Positions 58,107-64,000 of a stretch of DNA of 64,000 nt are shown here, piece after piece. The stretch is from Variovorax sp. Root318D1 (GTDB lineage: Bacteria; Pseudomonadota; Gammaproteobacteria; Burkholderiales; Burkholderiaceae_C). The position numbers and the translations under genes were made by a program. Each line of letters begins with the position of its first letter. Position 1 is the stretch's first letter. The notes under the pieces are model-generated. The model made no database searches. It saw only the letters and a program-made list of their open reading frames with translations, and was not told the origin of the DNA. The stretch spans positions 21,646 to 85,645 of the forward strand of contig NZ_LMCQ01000024.1 of NCBI RefSeq assembly GCF_001424835.1, written 5' to 3'.

Positions 58107-59041
58107 AAGACGCGGACTTCCAACCGGTGCTCGACGACATCGTCGGCACCCTGCGGCCGCTGCTGGGCCAGGCCGGCACGGTGGCCAGCTACATCCCCGC
58201 GCTGGCCTGCATCGATCCGCGCCAGCTCGGCATTGCGCTGCGCACCTGCGACGGCACCGAAGCTTTTGCCGGCGACGCCGAAACCCCGTTCTCCATCCAG
58301 AGCGTGTCGAAGCTCTTCACGCTGACGCTCGCCATGCAGCGCATGGGCGAGGCACTGTGGGAGCGCATCGGCCGCGAGCCATCGGGCAATCCCTTCAACT
58401 CGCTGGTGCAGCTGGAGAACGAACACGGCAAGCCGCGCAACCCGTTCATCAATGCGGGTGCCATCGCCGTGGCCGACCGCCTGGTGAGCCAGGCACTGCA
58501 GGCGGGCGGCAGCGCGAAGGCCGACATTCTTGCGTTGATGGACAGCCTGTGCGGCGAGCCGATCTCGTTCGACGACGAAGTGGCACGCTCCGAAGCCGCA
58601 ACCGGCTTCCGCAACATCGCGCTCGCCAATTTCATGAAGAGCTTCGGCAAGGTCGACAACGACGTGGCCGTGGTGCTCGACACCTACTTTCACCAGTGCG
58701 CGTTGCGGATGAGCTGCCGCCAGCTCGCGCGCGCGGCAGCCTTTCTGTGCCGCGACGGTGCGCATCCGATCGACGGCCAGGCCGAAGTGACCGGCGAGCG
58801 GCAGACGCGCCGCATCAACGCGCTGATGCTCACCTGCGGAACCTACGATGCCGCGGGCGACGTGGCGTTTTCGATCGGCCTGCCCTGCAAGAGCGGCGTG
58901 GGCGGCGGCATCGTGGCCGTGGTGCCCGACCGGCTCACGCTGTGCGTGTGGTCGCCGGCGCTCGACGCGACGGGCAACTCGCTGCTCGGCATGAAGGCGC
59001 TCGAACTCTTCGTGGCGCGCACTGGGTTGTCGGTCTTCTAA
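58103..59041 (+). CDS. glsA: Glutaminase
   Basis: 312-aa serine-dependent glutaminase releasing glutamate and ammonia from glutamine. The serine/lysine dyad is visible in PFSIQSVSKLFTL (S-x-x-K), with the family's NPFINAGAIA, SGVGGGIVAVVP and NSLLGMKALELF. Complete length. Co-translated with the DMT transporter. With the aliphatic amidase further right and the hut genes, it adds to a strong ammonia- and glutamate-releasing theme in this window. Confidence 0.95.
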   Translation: MKDADFQPVLDDIVGTLRPLLGQAGTVASYIPALACIDPRQLGIALRTCDGTEAFAGDAETPFSIQSVSKLFTLTLAMQRMGEALWERIGREPSGNPFNSLVQLENEHGKPRNPFINAGAIAVADRLVSQALQAGGSAKADILALMDSLCGEPISFDDEVARSEAATGFRNIALANFMKSFGKVDNDVAVVLDTYFHQCALRMSCRQLARAAAFLCRDGAHPIDGQAEVTGERQTRRINALMLTCGTYDAAGDVAFSIGLPCKSGVGGGIVAVVPDRLTLCVWSPALDATGNSLLGMKALELFVARTGLSVF

Positions 59042-59097
59042 GTGGCCGCCTCGCAAGCGCAGGCGAAAATGGCCCGCGCACGAACACAAGCATCCGA

Positions 59098-59598
59098 ATG
59101 ACCGAAGCCACAGACTCCACCGACTCCGACACCCTGCCCCTGCAGGAACCCCGCCTCTGGCGCGACGGCCAATGGACCGCTCGCGTGATCAAGAACGAGG
59201 AAGACGACGGCTGGGCCGTCGAGATGACCCGTCACGGCGACCCCGAGCCGGCGCTGATCGGCCCCTGGACGATGGGCCGCGACAAGAAGAACCCGAAGCC
59301 ACTCGACGGCCCTGCGTTTTCCACGCTGGTGAAGACCGCCGCCGAAGTGATTCGCCGCCATGAGCAGCAGCTGCACGCCACGCTCAACAAGAGCGTGACC
59401 GTCACCGCGAAGGGCGACCAGCGCGTGCGCGTGTCGCTTGCCATCGTGCCCGACGAGGACAGCCCCTCTGCCACGCTCACCGCGCATGACGATGCCGACG
59501 ACACCGAGCTTGCCAGCGTCAACGTCTCGCCCGCCTTCAGGCTCACGAGCTCCAGCGCAACCGCCTGGATCGAATCCGATTACGCACGGCCCCGCTGA
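59098..59598 (+). CDS. Hypothetical protein, 166 aa
   Basis: Soluble acidic protein of unrecognised family. The first ~60 residues (RLWRDGQWTARVIKNEEDDGWAVEMTRHGDPEPALIGPWTMGRDKKNPKPLD) look like a small beta-sheet unit with conserved-looking Trp and Gly residues; the middle is a helix (FSTLVKTAAEVIRRHEQQLHATL) and the rest is Thr/Asp-rich beta. No signal or membrane segment. Ends well before a terminator at 59695-59727. Role unknown. Confidence 0.7.
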   Translation: MTEATDSTDSDTLPLQEPRLWRDGQWTARVIKNEEDDGWAVEMTRHGDPEPALIGPWTMGRDKKNPKPLDGPAFSTLVKTAAEVIRRHEQQLHATLNKSVTVTAKGDQRVRVSLAIVPDEDSPSATLTAHDDADDTELASVNVSPAFRLTSSSATAWIESDYARPR

Positions 59599-59694
59599 AC
59601 GCGCCCCGCAATCAGCGAAATGACGTATGGGCAGCCCGCACCGGGCTGAGAACAATCGGCTCCGACGACACGAATCCACTGCCGCACCAGAGAC

Positions 59695-59731
59695 AAGCCC
59701 GAATCGGTTGAACACCGGCTCGGGCTTTTTT
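59695..59731 (+). terminator. Intrinsic terminator before amiE
   Basis: AAGCCCGA (59695-59702) and TCGGGCTT (59720-59727), with an inner CGG/CCG pair, followed by a T run to 59731. Ends the upstream transcript; amiE therefore needs its own promoter in the short gap to 59770. Confidence 0.85.
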
Positions 59732-59769
59732 GTTTCTCTCTTTCTCAACTACCCTCCAGGAGCAGCGTC

Positions 59770-60804
59770 ATGAGACATGGTGATATTTCGAGCAGCAACG
59801 ATGGTGTGGGCGTCGCGGTCGTCAACTACAAGATGCCGCGCCTGCACACCAAGGCCGAGGTGCTGGACAACGCACGCAAGATCGGCGAGATGCTGGTTGG
59901 CATGAAGAAGGGCCTGCCGGGCATGGACCTCGTGATCTTTCCCGAATATTCCACGCACGGCATCATGTACGACGCCAAGGAGATGTACGACACGGCCGCC
60001 ACCGTGCCGGGCGAGGAGACCGCGATCTTTGCCGACGCCTGCCGCCGCGCCAACGTGTGGGGGGTGTTCTCGCTGACCGGCGAGCGCCACGAGTCGCATC
60101 CGGACAAGGCGCCCTACAACACGCTGATCCTCATGAACAACCAGGGCGAAATCGTCCAGAAGTACCGCAAGATCATGCCGTGGACCCCGATCGAAGGCTG
60201 GTACCCGGGCGACCGCACCTATGTGAGCGACGGCCCCAAGGGCATGAAGATCAGCCTCATCATCTGCGACGACGGCAACTACCCCGAGATCTGGCGCGAC
60301 TGCGCGATGCGCGGCGCCGAACTCATCATCCGTTGCCAGGGCTACATGTACCCGGCCAAGGAGCAGCAGATCCTGGTGTCGAAGGCCATGGCCTTCATGA
60401 ACAACACCTACGTGGCGGTGGCCAACGCGGCGGGCTTCGACGGCGTGTATTCGTACTTCGGGCACTCGGCCCTCATCGGCTTCGACGGCCGCACGCTGGG
60501 CGAATGCGGCGAGGAGGAAATGGGCATCAACTACGCGGAGATGTCCCTCAGCCTGATTCGCGATGCGCGCAAGAACGGCCAGTCGCAGAACCATCTCTTC
60601 AAGCTGCTGCACCGCGGCTACACCGGCGTCATCAACTCGGGCGACGGCGACCGCGGCTTGGCGGACTGCCCCTACGACTTCTACACTCAGTGGATCAACG
60701 ACCCTAAGGGCACGCGCGAGAAGGTGGAGTCGATCACGCGCAGCACCATCGGCACGGCCGAATGCCCGATCGAGGGCCTTCCGAACGGAACCCCGCAAGA
60801 CTGA
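59770..60804 (+). CDS. amiE: Aliphatic amidase
   Basis: 344-aa nitrilase-superfamily enzyme hydrolysing short aliphatic amides to acid and ammonia. Near-identical start to Pseudomonas AmiE (MRHGDISSSND) and the catalytic triad at the same numbering: Glu59, Lys134, Cys166 (LIICDDGNYPE). The AmiE family forms hexamers in the cytoplasm. No amiC/amiR genes are adjacent; a LysR gene ends two bases away in the opposite direction and could regulate it instead. Confidence 0.96.
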   Translation: MRHGDISSSNDGVGVAVVNYKMPRLHTKAEVLDNARKIGEMLVGMKKGLPGMDLVIFPEYSTHGIMYDAKEMYDTAATVPGEETAIFADACRRANVWGVFSLTGERHESHPDKAPYNTLILMNNQGEIVQKYRKIMPWTPIEGWYPGDRTYVSDGPKGMKISLIICDDGNYPEIWRDCAMRGAELIIRCQGYMYPAKEQQILVSKAMAFMNNTYVAVANAAGFDGVYSYFGHSALIGFDGRTLGECGEEEMGINYAEMSLSLIRDARKNGQSQNHLFKLLHRGYTGVINSGDGDRGLADCPYDFYTQWINDPKGTREKVESITRSTIGTAECPIEGLPNGTPQD

Positions 60805-60806
60805 GG

Positions 60807-61697
60807 TCAGAGCTGACGGAAAGCCGTCAGCACTTGCAGCACGCTTTGCGTGGCGCCATCGAGAAGGGCCCGCTGGCGGTGCGCGATGCCCAGGCGTCGC
60901 GTGAGCCTGGGCGTGATCGGCAGGATCTGCATGCGCTCGTTCAGCGCCGCGTCGGTGGTCTGCTGCAGCGGCAGCAGCGCCGCGCCGTAACCGGCCGCCA
61001 CCAGGCTGCGGATGGCCGCGTCGTAGTTGAGTTCGATGCGCGCACGCGGCGCGAAGCCGGCCGCCGCGAACCACTCCATCGAGAGCCGATACATGTGGGT
61101 GGTGGCGTCGTTGAAGATCAGCGGCTGCGCCGCGAGCCATGCCGGCGTGACGCGCTTGGGCGCCTTCCAGCGCTGCGGCACGAAGGCCATCATGGCCTGG
61201 TCGCGCCATGGCGTGACAGCAATGTCGCGCAGCGGCGGCTGCGGCATGGCGACCAGGCCGATGTCGAGCGTGCCGGCGGCCAGCCGCGCCATGGCTTCGT
61301 ACGAGCCGAGGATGCTCACCTCCACGTCGATGCCCGAATGCCGGACGCCCAGCGCTTCGAGCACTTGCGGCAGCAGGTCGACCACCACGCCGGTGGAAGT
61401 GCCGAGGCGCACGCGGCCGGTGCGGCCTTCGGCCTGGCGCTTGACCGCCTCGACGGCATCGTCGGTGTCGCGCAGCAGCTTGCGCCCGCGCTCGACCAGC
61501 GCGGCGCCGGCCGCCGTGGGCGTGACGCGGCGGTTGCCCCGCACCACAAGCGGCGCGCCCAGTCGCGATTCGAGTTCGCTGATGTGCAAGCTCACGGTCG
61601 GCTGCGCCAGATGCAGCGCCTTGGCTGCGGCCGAGAAGGTGCCCAGGTCCGCAATGGCAATGAGCGTGCGCAGCTGGTCGAGGTTGAGTTGTCGCAT
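60807..61697 (-). CDS. LysR-family regulator
   Basis: 296-aa LysR-type regulator. Helix-turn-helix at ~5-62 (LDQLRTLIAIADLGTFSAAAKALHLAQPTVSLH), co-inducer domain ~92-290. Divergent from the DUF1127 gene (90-base gap) and convergent with amiE. Either neighbour could be a target; no operator identified. Confidence 0.9.
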   Translation of the reverse strand: MRQLNLDQLRTLIAIADLGTFSAAAKALHLAQPTVSLHISELESRLGAPLVVRGNRRVTPTAAGAALVERGRKLLRDTDDAVEAVKRQAEGRTGRVRLGTSTGVVVDLLPQVLEALGVRHSGIDVEVSILGSYEAMARLAAGTLDIGLVAMPQPPLRDIAVTPWRDQAMMAFVPQRWKAPKRVTPAWLAAQPLIFNDATTHMYRLSMEWFAAAGFAPRARIELNYDAAIRSLVAAGYGAALLPLQQTTDAALNERMQILPITPRLTRRLGIAHRQRALLDGATQSVLQVLTAFRQL

Positions 61698-61787
61698 CAG
61701 GAAAGCTGATTGAAGGTGTCAGGAATCTCAACTTCCACAATAGCATGCATCGCCGCAAGATGAGCGCTCCCCCACAAGGAGCCCATC

Positions 61788-61982
61788 GTGACAGCGCCGA
61801 CGCACTCGCCCTTTCATCAACGCCTGATGCATGCCCTGCGCAGCTGGCGCCGCCGCGTCGCGGAGCGCAGCCGCAGCCGCACGGACACGCAGAATCTGGC
61901 CGGCATGAGCGACCACGAGTTGCGCGACCTCGGCATCGGGCGCAGCCAGGTGCAGTCCCTGGTGAACCGCGACAGGTTCTGA
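61788..61982 (+). CDS. DUF1127 small basic protein
   Basis: 64-aa Arg-rich protein with the DUF1127 signature LAGMSDHELRDLGIGRSQV at residues ~37-55. Start GTG with AAGGAG eight bases upstream. Short DUF1127 proteins are widespread in proteobacteria; some bind RNA and affect stress, phosphate or small-RNA functions. Standing alone here, divergent from a LysR gene. Confidence 0.85.
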   Translation: MTAPTHSPFHQRLMHALRSWRRRVAERSRSRTDTQNLAGMSDHELRDLGIGRSQVQSLVNRDRF

Positions 61983-62032
61983 AGAAAGCACCCGCGCTTG
62001 GCCGCTCCGGAATTTGAGGTTCAATCCGTGTC

Positions 62033-63718
62033 GTGCCAAAGCCTGCTGCCCCCTCCCCCCTTTTCATCGAGCTCACTTCGCCGCAATCGGTCAACGGCCG
62101 GCGCGCGGCGTTCCAGTCGCTCTGGCTGCTCGCGCGCATGAAGCACGCGCACGATGCCGAAGGCGGCCTCGTGCGGCTGGCCGACCTGCGCGGCGAAGTG
62201 TCCGACGCAAGCACGCTGCGCATGGTCGTGAGCCGCGCGTTTCGCGACTTCAAGGCCTGGAACATCGAGGTCGGCTGGGGTGAGGACACGCAGCGCGAGC
62301 CGCGCTTTCTCAACGCCGAGCGGCGCAGCCAGGGCCCCTTCTGGCTGCCGGCGGCCGAGGTGAAGCGCGTGCGCATGCTGGTGAGTGGCCGCGCGGCCAC
62401 GGCGGCCGAGGTCGCTTCTTTCCTGGGGCTGCGCTCTCGCCGGGCGCGTGCGACGACAGCGCCCGGCTCGCCGAAGCCACCTGACGCGGTGCACCTGCAG
62501 GACGCGGCCTTCTGGAAGCAGCTGGTCGCCTCGCAGCAGGCGGCGCGGCAAGGCAGGCTGATGGCGCCTGTGGCGGGTGGCGGCGCGACCGGGTTGCCAG
62601 CCAGTGCACTCGAGTCGATCCGCCTCGCCGGCACATTGGCCGCGACCGACTTTCAGCGCGCGCTGGTCACGCTCAACGAGGCCATGCTGTGGCGCCGCCT
62701 CGGCGACAACGAGCAGGCGCGCCGGCGGCTGCAGGCTTTGAAGAAGCAACGCCTCGCCCATCACGTGGCGGGCAACGACTACCTCGGCGCGATGGAATGC
62801 ATCGTCTCGGCCTGGTGCGCCTACACCGCACGCGACCTGCCGCTCGCGCAGTCGCTCCTTGCCGGCATGGCCGACCATGCCGCGCGCGGACTGGTGCTGC
62901 GGCACCACCCCGACGTGCGCTTCGAATGGTGCAACCTCTGGGCCCTGGTGTGCCGCTCGCGCGCATTGGCGCTCGCCGCCGACGACAGGCCCGCAGCAGC
63001 CTCGCTCGCCGAAGAATCGCTGCAGCGCTTCGGCGAAGCCTTGGCCGCGGCCTTCGAATCGCACTCCTTCGATGCGGCCCAGCACGTGGCCGCAAACATG
63101 GGCATGGCTGCGTGGCTGTTCGACCGCGTGGGCCTCTCGGACCTGCCGGCTCTCGCGCACGACGGACACGCCGACACCATGCGCCGCGCCGTTCAATGGA
63201 TCGCCTTCAGCGAATGGCTCTGCGGCCACACCGACGGCCAGGGCCGCTCGGCCTGGAATGCGATCTACCTGATGCGCATCGCGCGCGGCCACTGCCGGCC
63301 CGAGAAGCAACCCACGCTCGTGCAGTTCCGCGCGCAGAAACCGCTGGACCCGACCGCCATCTCCAAGCTCGCCGGTCCGCTCGCCGATGCCTTCGACGCC
63401 GAGCACTGGCCGGCGCGCTGGGTCGAAGTGGCGCAGGCGCGGCTGGCCGACCACCAGGCAGGCCGCCGACGCTACCCCGGCCTGCAGCATTGCAGCCTGC
63501 TGTTCGAGCACGCCTGGTATGCGGCCCATGCGGGCGACCTGAAGGCGGCAGAGCAGTCGCTGGATTCGCTGCGCGAGGCATTGCCGCAGCTGGTGCCGAG
63601 CGACCGCGCTTATTTCACCGAATCGTGGAACGACACCTTGCCGGCCGAGCTGGTGCTCGAAACGAAGCCGCCGCGGCGGCCGGCGGCGCGCAAGAAGGCC
63701 TCGCTTCCAAACAGCTGA
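62033..63718 (+). CDS. Unrecognised 561-aa protein with helical-repeat body
   Basis: Soluble protein with no signal or membrane segment and no family I can name. Residues ~20-110 alternate short helices with a beta hairpin (FQSLWLLARMKHA, LVRLADLRGEV, WNIEVGWGED, GPFWLPAAEVKRV), which could be a winged-helix-like unit. Residues ~180-540 are nearly all helical with paired Ala/Leu/Arg patterns like TPR-type repeats (NEAMLWRRLGDNEQARRRLQALKKQ; HAWYAAHAGDLKAAEQSLDSLREALP). Basic, lysine-rich C-terminus. GTG start. A regulator or scaffold is possible; no partner gene is adjacent apart from the LacI-type gene. Confidence 0.65.
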   Translation: MPKPAAPSPLFIELTSPQSVNGRRAAFQSLWLLARMKHAHDAEGGLVRLADLRGEVSDASTLRMVVSRAFRDFKAWNIEVGWGEDTQREPRFLNAERRSQGPFWLPAAEVKRVRMLVSGRAATAAEVASFLGLRSRRARATTAPGSPKPPDAVHLQDAAFWKQLVASQQAARQGRLMAPVAGGGATGLPASALESIRLAGTLAATDFQRALVTLNEAMLWRRLGDNEQARRRLQALKKQRLAHHVAGNDYLGAMECIVSAWCAYTARDLPLAQSLLAGMADHAARGLVLRHHPDVRFEWCNLWALVCRSRALALAADDRPAAASLAEESLQRFGEALAAAFESHSFDAAQHVAANMGMAAWLFDRVGLSDLPALAHDGHADTMRRAVQWIAFSEWLCGHTDGQGRSAWNAIYLMRIARGHCRPEKQPTLVQFRAQKPLDPTAISKLAGPLADAFDAEHWPARWVEVAQARLADHQAGRRRYPGLQHCSLLFEHAWYAAHAGDLKAAEQSLDSLREALPQLVPSDRAYFTESWNDTLPAELVLETKPPRRPAARKKASLPNS

Positions 63719-64000
63719 TCAGCGCGCTGCCGGCGCCCCGGTCGACTTGCGCACCACCAGTTCGGGCCGCAACACCACGGTCGATGCCGACATCGCGTGA
63801 CCGTCGATCTCTTCGAACAGCATCTCGGCCGCGCGCCAGCCGAGTTCGCGGTGCGGCAGGCGGATGGTGGTGAGCGGCGGATCGACCATGTCGACCAGCG
63901 GCATGTCGTTGTGGCCGGTGATGGAGATGTCCTTCGGCACGCGCAGGCCGGCCTGGCGCAGCGCGTCGTAGGCGCCAAGCGCCACCAGGTCGTTGCAGCA
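63719..64000 (-). CDS. LacI-family transcriptional regulator, C-terminal part (cut by window edge)
   Basis: At least 93 residues of the effector domain of a LacI/GalR-type regulator, reading CNDLVALGAYDALRQAGL, VPKDISITGHND, and TTIRLPHRELGWRAAEMLFEEIDG. The N-terminal DNA-binding part is outside the window, so the target cannot be judged. Its stop adjoins the stop of the 561-aa gene. Partial because of the window boundary, not because of a mutation. Confidence 0.9.
   Translation of the reverse strand, partial: CCNDLVALGAYDALRQAGLRVPKDISITGHNDMPLVDMVDPPLTTIRLPHRELGWRAAEMLFEEIDGHAMSASTVVLRPELVVRKSTGAPAAR

Overview
The window is GC-rich, densely coded and looks like a chromosomal segment of a betaproteobacterium of the Comamonadaceae, most probably Variovorax or a close relative. 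This is inference from gene content: Bug/TctC-type solute receptors, two DUF1185 genes, a two-gene MetH, a SAH riboswitch, a GTP-dependent PEP carboxykinase, a PACE efflux pump, many LysR regulators and family-type dispersed inverted repeats. I found no rRNA, tRNA, CRISPR, phage or insertion-sequence gene.

Left region (1-10.2 kb): two divergent operons around a 326-base control region. Leftwards run a 6-hydroxynicotinate-reductase-like Fe-S protein, a UPF0280 protein, two tandem DUF1185 paralogues and a branched-chain-type ABC receptor with a fused LivH-LivM permease. Rightwards run a ferredoxin-NADP reductase, a TetR regulator and an amidohydrolase that closely resembles clostridial enamidase. 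Together they look like an uptake and reductive ring-opening system for an N-heterocycle, and are the best candidate here for an undescribed pathway.

10.3-20 kb: a GT39-like/GT2/GtrA glycosylation operon; cobalamin-dependent methionine synthase split into two genes (13.6-16.3 kb and 18.9-20.0 kb) with a PACE pump, a LysR regulator and an SH3b protein between them. The larger metH gene carries a clear S-adenosylhomocysteine riboswitch whose output stem hides the ribosome binding site.

20-31 kb: a complete histidine-utilisation operon on the minus strand (ABC transporter of the NitT/TauT type, hutC, hutH, hutU, hutD, hutI, hutF, hutG), giving glutamate and formate by the HutF/HutG route. Three HutC-like operators were found: two upstream of the transporter and one between hutC and hutH.

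31-51 kb: recQ; a LysR gene; an amidohydrolase plus Bug receptor; two poly-glycine lipoproteins (nucleoside hydrolase, S41 protease); a twin AAA ATPase; threonine dehydratase; a 50-residue membrane protein and pckG; a LysR regulator with small membrane or unknown proteins; metallophosphoesterase; phospholipase D lipoprotein; fused SpmA/SpmB-like membrane protein.

51-57 kb: a TetR gene faces an operon of Bug receptor, dienoyl-CoA-reductase-like SDR and an unusual 989-residue fusion of an AMP-forming acyl-CoA ligase with the CoA-binding/ligase half of an NDP-forming synthetase. 57-64 kb: a flavin reductase-like gene, DMT transporter plus glutaminase, aliphatic amidase facing a LysR gene, a DUF1127 protein, an unrecognised 561-residue helical-repeat protein, and the end of a LacI-family regulator cut by the window edge.
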